The notes: generated by a model from the sequence alone, not told the origin. Positions 26,229 to 37,430 are shown, counted from the stretch's first letter. The stretch is DNA of 64,000 nucleotides from JAJDNH01 sp964552395 (GCA_964552395.1 CAZKGM010000014.1:8447-72446); one strand, 5' to 3'. A program made the numbers and translations.

Positions 26229-28359
26229 ATGCGAATCACGGTGGCGTTCAACTTGCGGACCGATGCGTCCGAGGAGAGCGCGGAGCTGCTGACCCAGGAG
26301 GACGTCGACCGCATCTGCGGTGCGCTGCGCGAGCTGCGCCACCAGGTCAGCCCGGTGGAGGTCTCCGGGCAGCCCGGCGAGGTGGTGGGCCGCCTGCTGG
26401 ACAGCGCGCCCGAGCTGATCTTCAACTGCGCGGAAGGCACCATCGGCAGCTCGCGCGAGGCGTTCTACCCGGGCCTGTACGAGCAGCTCAGGATCCCGTT
26501 CACCGGCGGCAACCCATCGCTGCTGCACATGAACCTCGACAAGCATCTGGCGAAGACGGTCGTCGCTTCCCGTGGCGTCCGGGTGCCGAAAGGCGGCCTG
26601 GTGACCCCGCAGAACCGGGAGCTGCCGACCGACCTGCGCTACCCGGTGATCATCAAGCCCAACGCGGAGGGCTCGTCCAAGGGCGTTACTCAGGACTCCG
26701 TGGTCGAGAACCGGGAGCAGTGCGAGGCCCGCGTCGAGCAGCTGCTGGGACGCTATCCGGCCGGGTTGGTGGTCGAGGAGTTCATCGCCGGGCGCGAGCT
26801 GAGCGTGCCGATCCTGGAGGCATTCCCCGGCAAGATCCTCGAGATCGTCGAGCACACCTTTGACCTCGAGAAGATCGGCGGCCGCTACAACGTCTACGAC
26901 TACGACATGAAGCAGGGCGGCGAGCGATCGAAGGCCGTCGGCGTAGTTTGCCCGGCGCTGCTCGATCCGGCGCAGCACGGGGCGGTGGTGGAGATGGCGA
27001 GGCGCGTGTTCGAAATCATGCACTGCCCGGACCTCGGCCGCGTCGACATCCGGCTCGAAGAGGACGGAACCCCTTTCTTCATCGAGCTCAACCCGCTGCC
27101 GAGCCTCCATCCGGCGGCGTCGCTGATGATTGCTGGGCGGGAGCGGGGACTGGAGTACCGCGACGTGCTGCGCCTGGTGGTGCGGTCGGCGGCCCACCGC
27201 TACAAGCTGGCGGCGCGGCCGCCGCGCAAGGTCACCGGCGAGGAGGCGGCACGGCCCACCGCCCGCGACCTCGGAATCCGGGTCGGGCGCTTTCAGCCCG
27301 GCGTCAACAACGCCATCACCGACGTCAAGGGAGTCCGGGTCGGCCACCTCACCCGGACCGACGAAGCGGCCCCCGTTCCGGGCTCGAGCGAGACCGCGCG
27401 AGTCCGCACCGGCGTCACCGCGATCGTGCCCGGCGAGGGGGACGTGTTCCGCCGGCGGGTCGTGGCCGGTGGCTTCGTGCTCAACGGCGTCGGCGAGATG
27501 GCGGGGCTGACGCAGGCTCTGGAGTGGGGCTACATCGAGACCCCGATCTTGCTCACGAACTCTTTGTCCGTCGGCCGGGTGCTGCAGGGTGTGATCTCGC
27601 ACATGGTCAAGAAGCACCCCGAGATCGGGACCCTCGAGGACCCGGTGCTGCCGGTGGTGGGCGAGGCCGACGACTCGTTCCTCAACGACACGCGGGTCGG
27701 GCTGTGCAGCGCCCAGGACGCGCAACGCGCGCTCGAAGCGGCGAAGGGCGGACCGGTGGCGCAGGGCTCGGTCGGCGCCGGTACGGGAATGATGAGCTTC
27801 GACTTCGCCGGCGGCATCGGCACCTCGTCGCGCAGTATCGAGGTCGAGGGCCACGCCTTCATTGTCGGCGTCCTGGTCATGTCCAACTGCGGCCACATGC
27901 GCAACCTCACCATCGACGGGCGGGTCGTCGGACGGGAGCTGGACGTCCAGCTGCCGGCCGCGGGGCGGCGCATCACGGACTACGGCTCGGTCATCACCGT
28001 CGTCGCCACCGACGTGCCGCTGCTGTCCAGTCAGCTCAGCCGGGTCGCCAAGCGCGCCGCGCTCGGCCTGGGCCGGGTCGGCTCCCACGCCGCCTCCACC
28101 AGCGGCGAGATCGTGGTCGCGTTCAGCACCGCCAACCGGGTGCCGCGGTCGTCGGCGCAGCCTAGCAAGTTCCGGACCCTCAGGTTTGTCGCCGACACCC
28201 ACATCAACACCCTGTACGAAGCGGTCATCGAGGCCACCGAGGAGGCGGTGCTCAACGCCATGTTCTGCTCGGCCGGGGTCCGCGGTCGCGAAGGGCGCGA
28301 GGCGCCGGCGATCCCCCAGGAGGCGACTCTCGAGCTGCTGCGCAACAATGGAGAGATCA

Positions 28360-28373
<14 letters not shown>
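26229..28373 (+). CDS. Fusion of D-Ala-D-Ala-ligase-like ATP-grasp enzyme and DmpA/S58 peptidase
   Basis: 714 residues. Residues 1-~340 are an ATP-grasp ligase of the D-alanine-D-alanine ligase type: YPVIIKPNAEGSSKGV (ATP loop), EEFIAGRELSV, RVDIRLEEDGTPFFIELNP (Mg ligands). From ~355 (LGIRVGRFQPGVNNAITDVK) it is a full-length P1/DmpA aminopeptidase of family S58, with NVxxGxGT-like (GSVGAGTGMMSFDFAGGIG) and YGSVITVVATD. In that segment Gly586-Ser587 matches the autocleavage site that frees the nucleophilic Ser in DmpA. A ligase and an N-terminal peptidase on one chain could make and trim a peptide or D-amino-acid compound (inference). Autocleavage would release a separate beta chain. It overlaps the deacetylase gene by 14 nt. 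Confidence 0.85.
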
Positions 28374-29376
<1,003 letters not shown>

Positions 29377-29379
29377 GCG

Positions 29380-30714
29380 CTACGCGGCCGCCGAGGCCGC
29401 AGTCAGGTGCTTGGACAAGCGCTTGCCGAGCCCCATGATCGTCAGGGTCGGCGGCAGACCCATCTCCTCCGGGATCACCGAGGCGTCGCACACGTAGAGG
29501 TTGTCGACCTCGGTCTTGAGGTCCGAGTCGACGATGTCGCCGATCTTGACGGTACCGCCCGGGTGAGTGGCCAAGTGCCAGCTGCTGAAGATCCCGCGCG
29601 CCCCCGCCTTCTCCAGTATGTCGGTCGCCCGGCGGGAGCCGCGGCGGAGCTTGTCCCGATCAGACCCGGACAGGTTCTTGCGGACCCCGCCGGAGTCGGT
29701 GAGCCGGCCTCCCAGCGAGTCGCGGATCTTCACCATGACCGGCAGCACCGAGGCATGAGCGAACAGCCTGTGGAAACGGAACACCTCGGCGGTGAACAGC
29801 TGGTACAGCAGCCGCGGCAGCACGAGGTCGGACATCACGTACCCCTCGCCGGCCATGTTGATGCCGGTGGCCATCGGGAACTCGCGCCCGCCGCGCAACT
29901 CCTTGACGACTCCCATGACGATCACCAGAGGGTCGAAGAAGAAGTCCCGGCCGGCACGAGGGATGCCGCTCGCCCTCAGAATCACCGGTGAACCGATGCC
30001 GCCGGCTGCCACGACGACCCTGGCACCGTGGAACCGCTGCCGCCGCCCGTTGACGCGCGCGTCGACTCCCGTCGCAACGCCGTCTTCGACGACCACCCTG
30101 TCCACCCGCGCGCGGTCAAGGAAAGCGGCGCCGTTCCCCACCGCCTCGTCGAGAAACACCCGTGAGGTCCACTTGGCGCCGTACGGACACCCCAACGTGC
30201 ACTTGTCGCAGTCGGGCCGGCACCTGTCCTGATACACCAGCTTGGGAAGCGGCTGCCAGTCGACCCCGAGGCTCCGGGCGCTGTCCATGATCCGCGACGC
30301 GGCCGGCCCGATCAGGTGATCGGCAAGGGGCGCGTAGGGCAGCTCGGACTTGAGCTTCTCCACCTCGCCCGAGATGTCGACCCCGTGCCTGGCGAGCCGC
30401 TCGAATGGCGGATCGAACGCGGTGGCGTAGTAGTAGACCGAGCTTCCGCCTGCCGTGATGGCCCGGATCATGGCCAGCAGCCTCGGCGTCAGCAGCAGGC
30501 TCCTGCCGGGAACCATCGCCTCCCGCATCAGCTGCCGCAGCGTGCCGGAGACCGGCCGGTTGGGTCCGCGCTCGAGGATCAGAACCCGCTCGCCCCGCCG
30601 GCTCAGCTCCCGGGCGACGGTCGCACCCCCGGGCCCGCTGCCGACCACGATGGTGTCGAATGACGACTCGAGTGACACGCCCATAAACCCCCCGGTGCTC
30701 TCCGGATCGGTCAT
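29380..30714 (-). CDS. GMC-family FAD-dependent oxidoreductase
   Basis: 444 residues. FAD-binding GSGPGG at residues 25-30 with the acidic end ERG at 48-50; ITAGGSSVYYYATAF matches the GMC signature. A Cys motif, C165-x3-C-x2-C-x3-C176 followed by PYGAK, is that of the cholesterol-oxidase/long-chain-alcohol-oxidase-like branch. The C-terminus has HPGGTVKIGD and YVCDASVIPEEMGLPPTLTI, the GMC end with the active-site region. Substrate unknown: a sterol, terpenoid or long-chain alcohol is possible. No signal peptide. A second ATG 10 codons in, after a G-rich stretch, is an alternative start. Convergent with the deacetylase, 3 nt apart. Confidence 0.85.
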   Translation of the reverse strand: MTDPESTGGFMGVSLESSFDTIVVGSGPGGATVARELSRRGERVLILERGPNRPVSGTLRQLMREAMVPGRSLLLTPRLLAMIRAITAGGSSVYYYATAFDPPFERLARHGVDISGEVEKLKSELPYAPLADHLIGPAASRIMDSARSLGVDWQPLPKLVYQDRCRPDCDKCTLGCPYGAKWTSRVFLDEAVGNGAAFLDRARVDRVVVEDGVATGVDARVNGRRQRFHGARVVVAAGGIGSPVILRASGIPRAGRDFFFDPLVIVMGVVKELRGGREFPMATGINMAGEGYVMSDLVLPRLLYQLFTAEVFRFHRLFAHASVLPVMVKIRDSLGGRLTDSGGVRKNLSGSDRDKLRRGSRRATDILEKAGARGIFSSWHLATHPGGTVKIGDIVDSDLKTEVDNLYVCDASVIPEEMGLPPTLTIMGLGKRLSKHLTAASAAA

Positions 30715-31024
30715 GTCCAGGCTGCTGTGTGGCAGTGCCCTGCCATTCTACGTCCCGGCGGCGCGCCACTCAACTCGGGAGGCACTGCGTGAGCTCAGGT
30801 CGCTGTAACCGCGCCGCAGTGGGAAACGCCGAGTTGCGGGACGGAGCGGCGGGTGGCTCGTCCCGAGCTGCTGCGAACGGACGATGTGGTCATGGGTCTG
30901 GCGAACGGCACCGGCGCCTACGCCCTCGACATGGACCTCTTGGTCCTGCACAACGACCCCACCGGGTGGTCCCGAGTCGACTGAGCGAGCTCGTCAGGTC
31001 TGCTGGCCGTGGCGTCCGGGTCCA
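30715..31024. other. 310-bp intergenic stretch with a possible coding scrap
   Basis: No secure gene. The plus strand from GTG 30853 to TGA 30984 reads VARPELLRTDDVVMGLANGT and on to PTGWSRVD (43 codons) without obvious Shine-Dalgarno. It could be a gene remnant, but I recognise no family. Confidence 0.3.
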
Positions 31025-31963
31025 CTACTCCGCCGAGCCGGCGTCTTCCTCCTTGTACCCCACAAGCGATTCGCGCAGCGAATCGCTCACGAACCCCCGA
31101 ATCGCCTCCCAGTACGCCTTGCCGCCGACGAGCCAGGTCTCGTTGTGGCGGGCGCCGGCGACGGTGTAGAAAGTCTTGGGCTCCGGCGCCGCGTCGTAGA
31201 GCGTGCGGCCCATGTCGTAGGGGACCACCTCGTCGGCGGGGCTGTGGATGAACAGCTTGGGGACGTGGATGCCGCGGATCTTGTCCAGCGAGTCCATCTT
31301 GGTGCGCACGAGAAACCTCGGCACGATGGGGAAGACCCGGCCCGCCATGTCGGGGATCGAGGTGAAGCTCGACTGGACGATCAGGCCCGCCGGCCGCACC
31401 TGCGTCGCCAGCTCGATCGCCGGCGCGCCGCCCAGTGACTTGCCGAAGATCACGACCCGCTGCGGCGCGATGCCGCGCTCCCCGGTCAGGTAGCGCCACG
31501 CCGCGCGCGCGTCGCGGTAGAGCCCCTTCTCCGAGGGGCGGCCCTCGCTGCGGCCGTAGCCTCGGTAGTCGACCAGCAGCACCCGCGCGGGCAGGTTGAC
31601 CAGGCCGACGAGCATCTCGTAGCGGTCGGTGAGGTTGCCGGCGTTGCCGTGGAACCAGAGCATTGTCGGCAGAGTGTCGGCTTCGGCTTTCGGCGAAGCG
31701 GGAGCGGCGAGCCAGCCGTTGAGACGCACGCCGTCCTCGGTCGAGAAGTAGACGTCCTCGATCGAGATCGCCTGCCCCGCCGGCGGCCCGGGGAGGCGTG
31801 GGATGTCCCAGCGCCCGACCGGGTAGCGCGAGGGGTAGAAGATCATGTGGTTCTCGAAGCTCATCAGGAACCCCACCGAGCAGACGATGACCGCCAGCAG
31901 AGCCAGGATCGGCACCCACACCCTGCGCCGCCGGTTGCCAAGCTGACGCACGTCCACCTTCAC
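31025..31963 (-). CDS. Membrane-anchored alpha/beta hydrolase (Bem46-like)
   Basis: 312 residues from GTG 31963. Basic N-terminus then one membrane helix (residues ~16-35), so the enzyme is anchored with its catalytic domain outside the cytoplasm. Oxyanion region FHGNAGNL, nucleophile elbow GKSLGG, acid in HSPADEVVPY and His in GARHNETW complete the triad. 'DYRGYGRSEGRPSEKGLY' is the Bem46/FAM108-type signature. The last residues (..SDSLRESLVG..) are encoded by an interspersed palindrome also found in four intergenic or gene-end places nearby, so the natural C-terminus may have been extended by repeat insertion. Confidence 0.85.
   Translation of the reverse strand: MKVDVRQLGNRRRRVWVPILALLAVIVCSVGFLMSFENHMIFYPSRYPVGRWDIPRLPGPPAGQAISIEDVYFSTEDGVRLNGWLAAPASPKAEADTLPTMLWFHGNAGNLTDRYEMLVGLVNLPARVLLVDYRGYGRSEGRPSEKGLYRDARAAWRYLTGERGIAPQRVVIFGKSLGGAPAIELATQVRPAGLIVQSSFTSIPDMAGRVFPIVPRFLVRTKMDSLDKIRGIHVPKLFIHSPADEVVPYDMGRTLYDAAPEPKTFYTVAGARHNETWLVGGKAYWEAIRGFVSDSLRESLVGYKEEDAGSAE
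31065..31087. repeat. Interspersed palindrome, copy 1 (perfect 10-bp arms)
   Basis: AGCGATTCGC-GCA-GCGAATCGCT. Located inside the 3' end of the hydrolase gene, encoding SDSLRESL on the minus strand. Confidence 0.8.
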
Positions 31964-32052
31964 CGTTCGAGCTTACATCTGCAGGTCGGCGATTCGTGAC
32001 CGCAACCCATGCACGCCCGCGCGTGAGCGGCGTTCCTCTCTCTGCTCATCAC

Positions 32053-32077
32053 GAGCGATTCACGCAGTGAATCGCTC
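32053..32077. repeat. Interspersed palindrome, copy 2 (perfect 11-bp arms)
   Basis: GAGCGATTCAC-GCA-GTGAATCGCTC, with a compensated pair change relative to copy 1 (C-G to T-A), which argues that the hairpin itself is selected or mobilised. It abuts the stop codon of the DUF6600 lipoprotein gene. Confidence 0.8.
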
Positions 32078-33707
32078 TACTTCCTCCCCGGCTTCTTCCT
32101 CTGTGGCGGGTCGGCCGGCTTGTTCGTGGGCGTCGGGGTTGCGCGAGGGGCGGACCTCGCTCTGGTGGCCGGCTTCGTTGGCGCTACCGGTTTCGCCCGT
32201 ATGGCCCGGCGCGCGGCGTCCTGCCGTGCCTTGAGCTGCTCCTGCGCCTTCCGCTGCTGCTCCTGCTGCGCCTCGCGCTCGGCCCGCTGCTGCGCCTGGG
32301 CCCGGTCGCGCTCGGCTTTCTGTTTCGCGTCGGCCCGTTCGCGGTCGGCCTTTTGCTGCGCCTGGGCCCGCTCGCGCTCGCCCTGCGCGCGCGCCTTGGC
32401 GAGCTCCTGCTGGTGCTCCTTCTCGAGCTTCTTCCGCTGCTCTTCCTGGTACTTTTGGAGCTCCTGCTGCTGGCGGCGGTCCTGCTGCTCGATCTGCCTG
32501 GCGTCGGGGTGCGGCGCCCGCTCAACCCGCGGGGCGACCGGGACCACCGGTTGCGCGCGGCGTTGGGTCGGGGGCTGGGCCTGTTGCTGGGTCTGGGGCT
32601 GAACCTGCTGCCGGATCTGGGGCTGAACCCGCTGCTGGGTCTGGGGCTGAACCNNNNNNNNNNNNNNNNNNNNNNNNNNNNNNNNNNNNNNNNNNNNNNN
32701 NNNNNNNNNNNNNNNNNNNNNNNNNNNNNNNNNNNNNNNNNNNNNNNNNNNNNCTGAACCTGCTGCCGGATCTGGGGCTGAACCCGCTGCTGGGTCTGGG
32801 GCTGAACCTGCTGTCGGATTGGGGGCTGCTGCCGGGCCGGAGGAGGCGCCTCGCGGCGCAGGTCCTCGTTGGCGCGCGGACGGACGTGGACCGAGTCGAG
32901 CTGTTGCTTTCCGGGCCGGTAGAAACGAACCTCGGTCCCTTTGACGACCGTCCGCGCCTCCCTCGTCCCTTCCCCGACGCGGAACCGCTCCACCGGCCGG
33001 CCGGTTACCCGCTCGATGTGTCGAAGCTCGACGCCGCGGTTCACCACCCGGTTGTCGATGTAGGTGTAGTTGGTGATGTTGGTGGTGTTGTGGATGATCG
33101 TGACGTTACGGGCCCTCGGGAGCATGTGCCCCGACAGGCGGGGCTGGAGGAACGAGCGCTCCGGTACGAAGCAGTAGGCCTCTGGCCGGATGCCGGCGGT
33201 CAGGCTGAACCCGCCCAGCCGAATGCCGATGCCGGCCTCGAAGCCGACTGCGGGCGGCAGGGGCGCCCAACCGACGTAGCCTCCACCGTACTGCCAGGAG
33301 ACCCAGGCGGGCCCCCAGACTGTGCCCGGGACCCAGATCCAGCCGAAGCGTGGATCCTGCGCCCAACGGCCGTAGTGGTAGGTCGCCCAGCCGTACGGCT
33401 CGAACGACACCCAGGTCCAGCCGTAGGCGGTGTCCACCCAGCGGCCGTCGGTGTACGGGCGCCAGCCAGGGGCCGGGCGACGCGGGAACCAGACCCAGCC
33501 GTAGTCGGCGGTCATCACCCAGTCGCCGTACGGCGACAGATCGTCGTAGAAGAAGCCGACCTCCGCCCGCGGCGAGGCTTGGGCATAGCCGCTGTCGTAG
33601 CCCTGAGGCGGAGCCGAGGCCGTGTCGTAGGGACCCGGGCCGTAGGCCATGCAGCCGGTGAGAGCCCCCACTAAGAGGGCTGCGACGGCGATGCCGATCG
33701 GTTTCAT
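32077..33707 (-). CDS. DUF6600 lipoprotein with Gln-rich repeats, interrupted by an assembly gap
   Basis: Starts at ATG 33707. The signal peptide ends in a lipobox (LLVGALTGC, Cys 18). Residues ~45-170 are the Trp/Tyr-rich DUF6600 domain (YGDWVMTADYGWVWFPR, YGWTWVSFEPYGWATYHYGRW in two repeats). A Gln/Arg/Val/Pro repeat follows, containing 100 N (32654-32753), then a highly charged coiled coil (QQQELQKYQEEQRKKLEKEH and similar) and a basic tail ending at TAG 32077. The reading frame appears broken by the gap. The 55 bp on each side of the Ns are identical, however, and removing the Ns plus one 55-bp copy (155 nt) restores one 491-residue frame with a seamless junction. Outer-membrane lipoprotein of unknown role. 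Confidence 0.75.
32654..32753. other. Run of 100 N (scaffold gap) inside Gln-rich repeat
   Basis: Exactly 100 N. The last 55 bp before (32599-32653) and the first 55 bp after (32754-32808) are identical, as expected for two contigs ending in the same k-mer overlap. The true gap is probably zero or one repeat multiple. Confidence 0.85.
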
Positions 33708-34164
33708 GAGACACCGTCCTTTCATGTGTGCCTCTCCAATATACGGCAGAGAAGGCCGGCTGCACAGCCGGGAGGTGAGGAGCCAGGAGTGAGGGGTGAG
33801 GAGATCCCCCGCCCAACCGGGAGGCTCGCACGACGCCAGACGCGAGCCATGCCCCCGCCCGCCCCCGCCGCCGGTTCGCGTAGCGAATCGCTGACGACGC
33901 CTGCACGCTGAGCCTGTCCCTGGCGCCCGTCACTTTGTTGAATCGCCGTCGGCTCACTCAGGAGACCACTCGACAGACCATCACCGGACGAGTCTTGAGA
34001 ATGGCTCACCTGTCAAACGACGATCTGTCGCGTCGCGAGAAGCCCCAAGGGCACGGGCCCTTGGGGCAACCTGAGAGGCAGGCAGGCAGTTGGCGGCGCG
34101 GGCCTTCCGGACCCTCGATGAACTGTCCGGTGTGACCCCGAACCGGTGCCTGTGCCTTGTGATC
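33708..34164. other. Intergenic region with degenerate palindrome, G-rich tract and hairpin
   Basis: No gene supported. A purine-rich tract (GGAGGTGAGGAGCCAGGAGTGAGGGG, broken here as GGAGGTGAGG near 33770) belongs to a family of similar intergenic tracts. A degenerate palindrome copy lies at 33873-33891 (GGTTCGC-GTA-GCGAATC). A strong hairpin sits at 34042-34067. Confidence 0.6.
34042..34067 (-). terminator. Perfect 11-bp hairpin downstream of the OmpW-like gene
   Basis: GCCCCAAGGGC-ACGG-GCCCTTGGGGC, about 100 nt beyond the OmpW-like stop. No T-run, so it may be a processing or stabilising hairpin rather than an intrinsic terminator. Confidence 0.4.
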
Positions 34165-34821
34165 TCAGAAGCGATAGCCTACGCCGACCCCGAACACCCA
34201 CGGGTTGACATCCACGGTTACAGTGTCGAGTACCTGCCCGTTACCGAGGACGAGATCGACGTCCGTGGACATCTTGATGTACTTGACGTCCAGGTTGAAC
34301 ACCCAGGCACCTTTCAGGGCGATATCCATTCCGAGCTGCCCCGACAGGCCGAAGGAGTGACTGAAGTCGAGCTTGCGGACTCCGAGACCGGCCAGATCGT
34401 CGGAGAGGTGATAGTTATAGAAGAGGGTGTAGTTGACACCGAGGCCGCCGTAGACATCGAGCGGGCCGCTGCTGTCGGAGTGAAACTGCAGCGTCAATGT
34501 GGGGGGCAGTACTCTGACGCTCCCTGCGTCGGCTCCCCCGAGCGCCCCTCCCGCCGTGGCGAGTTCGTGCTTCGAAGTGCCTGCGATGACCTCGAGCCCC
34601 CATTTGTTGTTGAACATGTAGGTGACGTCGACCTCGGGGATGACGTCGTTGCCGACCGTCACCTTCGTGCCCTCGGTGCCGGCGATGGCCGTGCTGCTGT
34701 CGTTGGGGGAAACCGACAGAAGCCGTCCGCGGACGATCCAATGACCTTCCTGCGCCTGGACCAGCACTGGTGAAAGCAGTAGGGCGACAACCAACGCAAT
34801 GAAACCGGTTCGAGCTTTCAT
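34165..34821 (-). CDS. OmpW-family outer-membrane protein
   Basis: 218 residues from ATG 34821, with an excellent AAGGAGGAGGAG just before it. Signal peptide (MKARTGFIALVVALLLSPVLVQA). OmpW features: GHWIVRGRLLSVSPND at the mature N-terminus, NDVIPEVDVTYMFNNKWGLE, PPTLTLQFH, PLDVYGGLGVNYTLFYNY, and the C-terminal strands LDVKYIKM and GVGVGYRF ending in Phe, the BAM signal. An eight-stranded barrel for small hydrophobic molecules. Monocistronic, upstream of the cyd operon but transcribed separately. Confidence 0.9.
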   Translation of the reverse strand: MKARTGFIALVVALLLSPVLVQAQEGHWIVRGRLLSVSPNDSSTAIAGTEGTKVTVGNDVIPEVDVTYMFNNKWGLEVIAGTSKHELATAGGALGGADAGSVRVLPPTLTLQFHSDSSGPLDVYGGLGVNYTLFYNYHLSDDLAGLGVRKLDFSHSFGLSGQLGMDIALKGAWVFNLDVKYIKMSTDVDLVLGNGQVLDTVTVDVNPWVFGVGVGYRF

Positions 34822-35067
34822 CTCCTCCTCCTTTCGTGATGCCTCAAATGGGACTATTTCAGTCACATTTCATGATGGAGCTCACCTGCCAGGTCGTACC
34901 TTGGTCTCATCGTGAGACTCCTTCTCGCCTTTGGTGGGTGCCGGGCTCTAGGGTCCGGGTCGATCGGCCGGATGATGGGTGGTGGGGCCGACGCCCGGCG
35001 AACTCCTGTTCGGTTGGTGCCCTGTGCCCCCTGAGCTTGCGCGGTCAGATCTGGTCATCGTCCCGAC

Positions 35068-36093
35068 TCAGTACGCCTGATCGCCCGCCAGCTCCTCCGC
35101 CGTGACCGGCCCGGAGAAGCGCCTATACACCCATGCTTGGTAGCCGATCACGATCGGCACCATGACCAGTGCCACACCCAGCATGATCTTGAGGGTAAGA
35201 GGGGTCGACGCCGTATTGAACGCTGTGCGCGAGAAGGTCGCGTCGAGGCTCGATGGGAGCAGGGCCGGGAACAGCCCAGCCACTCCGAACAGGGTGGCGC
35301 CGACGATCGTCGCCGCCGACGCCGCCCACGCCTTCCACCAAGCGCTCTTGCCTATGAAGACGCGCGTCAGGACAATGCCTGCGACAGCCAGGAGCGGGAA
35401 CACCAGCAGCGCCGGCCTGGTGAGGAGGTTCTGCCAGAGCGTCGTTGAGTGCCAGGTCATGGCAAGAAAGGCCACGGCGACCACGAGCAACGGTCCCCAC
35501 AGGAGTCTTGCCGCCCGGCCCGCACGCTGATGCAGGTCGCCCTCGCTCTTGATCGCCAGCCAGAGCGCGCCGTGCACGGTGAATAACAGAACGAAGAGCA
35601 CGCCGCCGAGCAACCCATACGGGTTGAGGAGGGTGAACAGGTTGCCGTGGAAGACACCTTCTTCGTCGATCGGGATGCCGGCAAAGATGTTCGCAAACGC
35701 GACTCCGAGGAGTAGGGCGGGGACAAAGCTCCCTACCCACAGGCACGCATCCCATGTCTTCCGCCACCACCCGGCGTCCTCCTTGCCGCGGAACTCGAAC
35801 GAGATCCCGCGCAGGATGAGCGCGAAGAGCAACAGCATCAGTGGCGTGTAGAGCGCCGAGAACATCACCGCGTACGTCCCCGGGAACGCCGCAAAAGTCA
35901 CCCCACCGGCCGTCAGCAGCCACACCTCGTTGCCGTCCCAGAAGGGGCCCATCGCGTTCATCACCACGCGGCGGTCCTGTTCGTTCTTCGCTAGGAACGG
36001 GCGCAAGGTTCCGAGCCCGAGGTCGAACCCGTCAAGCATGAAGTACACGGCCCACAGCAGACCCCACAACGCGAACCAAATGGTCTCGAGCAT
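35068..36093 (-). CDS. cydB: Cytochrome bd ubiquinol oxidase subunit II
   Basis: 341 residues. Starts MLETIWFALWGLLWAVYFML followed by DGFDLGLG, the conserved CydB N-terminus with the proton-path Asp. FWDGNEVWLLTAGG and the remaining hydrophobic segments (about nine) match the family. It lies 12 nt after cydA in the same direction. Together they form the high-affinity quinol:O2 oxidoreductase of the inner membrane used under low oxygen or oxidative/nitrosative stress. No cydX-like small ORF is evident downstream, and no cydDC in the window. Confidence 0.95.
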   Translation of the reverse strand: MLETIWFALWGLLWAVYFMLDGFDLGLGTLRPFLAKNEQDRRVVMNAMGPFWDGNEVWLLTAGGVTFAAFPGTYAVMFSALYTPLMLLLFALILRGISFEFRGKEDAGWWRKTWDACLWVGSFVPALLLGVAFANIFAGIPIDEEGVFHGNLFTLLNPYGLLGGVLFVLLFTVHGALWLAIKSEGDLHQRAGRAARLLWGPLLVVAVAFLAMTWHSTTLWQNLLTRPALLVFPLLAVAGIVLTRVFIGKSAWWKAWAASAATIVGATLFGVAGLFPALLPSSLDATFSRTAFNTASTPLTLKIMLGVALVMVPIVIGYQAWVYRRFSGPVTAEELAGDQAY

Positions 36094-36105
36094 TGCCTCA
36101 CCCCC

Positions 36106-37416
36106 TCACGCCGTCGCCGGCGCCGGGCCCTTGCGGGCGTACTTGAACAAGAGGTAGAAGTCGGCGGCTCCCAAGAGACTGTAGACGAGGATAAACGCCG
36201 CGGCGCTGACCGCGACCTGCGAGACAGCGAGCGGCGAGACGGCATCGGAGGTCCGCATCAACCCATAGACGATCCACGGCTGGCGCCCAAGCTCGGCGAG
36301 GGTCCACCCGGTCTGAACCGCGATGTATGGGAGCGGGATCGACCAGATGAGCGCCTTCAGGAGCAGCGGCGAGCGTTCGATCGAGTCGCGTTTGAACCAC
36401 GCCCACGCCGTCAGCGCGAGAAAGAGGAAGCCGAGCCCGACCATGATCCTGAACGACAGGAACACTGGCAGCACCGGCGGTCGGTCCTCCGCGGCATAAT
36501 CCCTCAGGCCCTTCACCTCGCCGTTCGGATCGTAGGTCGCGAGCAGCGACAGAAGCCTGGGTATCGGAAGCGCCTGCACCGAGTTTCGCTCGTGCGCGGG
36601 GTCCGGCCACTGGACCAGGTTGAGGGGTACCGCGCGAGCCGTCTCCCAGTGTGACTCCATCGCGGCGAACTTGGTGGGCTGAGCGGAGCCGAGGATCTCG
36701 GCGTTCATGTGCCCCTGGAGAATCTCGAACAGCGAGAAGATCAGTGCGAACGCGATCGCGACCCGGAACGACTTCTTGAAGAACGAGACCTCGTGCCCGC
36801 GCAACAGATGCCAGGCCGAGATCCCCACCATGAAGAACCCGGAGAGGATATAGGCGCTGCCGACAGTGTGGATGAACTCGAGCAGGGCGAACTTCTGAGT
36901 GATGACGGCGAAGAAGTCGGTCAGCTCGGCACGGCCGTTGCGTACGGCGAAGCCTACCGGGTGCTGCATCCAGGCGTTGGCGACCAGAATCCAGAACGCA
37001 GAGACGTTGGATGCGATGGCAACGAGCCATATGGTGACGGCATGAGCTTTCGGCGAGAGCTTCTTCCAACCGAAGAACCACACGGCGACGAACGTCGACT
37101 CGAGGAAGAACGCCACCGTCGCCTCGACCGCGAGCAACGAGCCGAAGACGTCACCAACGAACGCCGAGTAGCGCGACCAGTTGGTCCCGAACTGGAACTC
37201 GAGCGTGATCCCGGTGACGACGCCGATCGCGAAGTTGATGAGGAACAGCTTGCCCCAAAACTTCGCCGCACGCTTGTAGTCCTCGTCGCCGCTCCTGACA
37301 TAGATGGTCTCCAGGATCGCTACCAGCAGGGAGAGCCCCAGCGTGAGCGGCACGAAGAGAAAGTGAAAGTACGTTGCAACCGCAAACTGCAGGCGAGATA
37401 GGGCCAGAACGGTCAA
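36106..37416 (-). CDS. cydA: Cytochrome bd ubiquinol oxidase subunit I
   Basis: 436 residues from TTG 37416, which lies 6 nt after GGAGG and gives the canonical N-terminus (LALSRLQFAVATYFHFLFVP) with heme ligand His18. Upstream in-frame sequence overlaps the Rrf2 gene and is not part of CydA. FGTNWSRYSAFVGDVFGS, ESTFVAVWFFGW and GRQPW are conserved. The Q-loop between about residues 250 and 330 is short, so this belongs to the short-Q-loop (CydA-S/Cio-like) type rather than the E. coli long type. Follows the Rrf2 gene by 14 nt. Confidence 0.95.
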   Translation of the reverse strand: MTVLALSRLQFAVATYFHFLFVPLTLGLSLLVAILETIYVRSGDEDYKRAAKFWGKLFLINFAIGVVTGITLEFQFGTNWSRYSAFVGDVFGSLLAVEATVAFFLESTFVAVWFFGWKKLSPKAHAVTIWLVAIASNVSAFWILVANAWMQHPVGFAVRNGRAELTDFFAVITQKFALLEFIHTVGSAYILSGFFMVGISAWHLLRGHEVSFFKKSFRVAIAFALIFSLFEILQGHMNAEILGSAQPTKFAAMESHWETARAVPLNLVQWPDPAHERNSVQALPIPRLLSLLATYDPNGEVKGLRDYAAEDRPPVLPVFLSFRIMVGLGFLFLALTAWAWFKRDSIERSPLLLKALIWSIPLPYIAVQTGWTLAELGRQPWIVYGLMRTSDAVSPLAVSQVAVSAAAFILVYSLLGAADFYLLFKYARKGPAPATA

Positions 37417-37430
37417 GACCGCCTCCTTTC

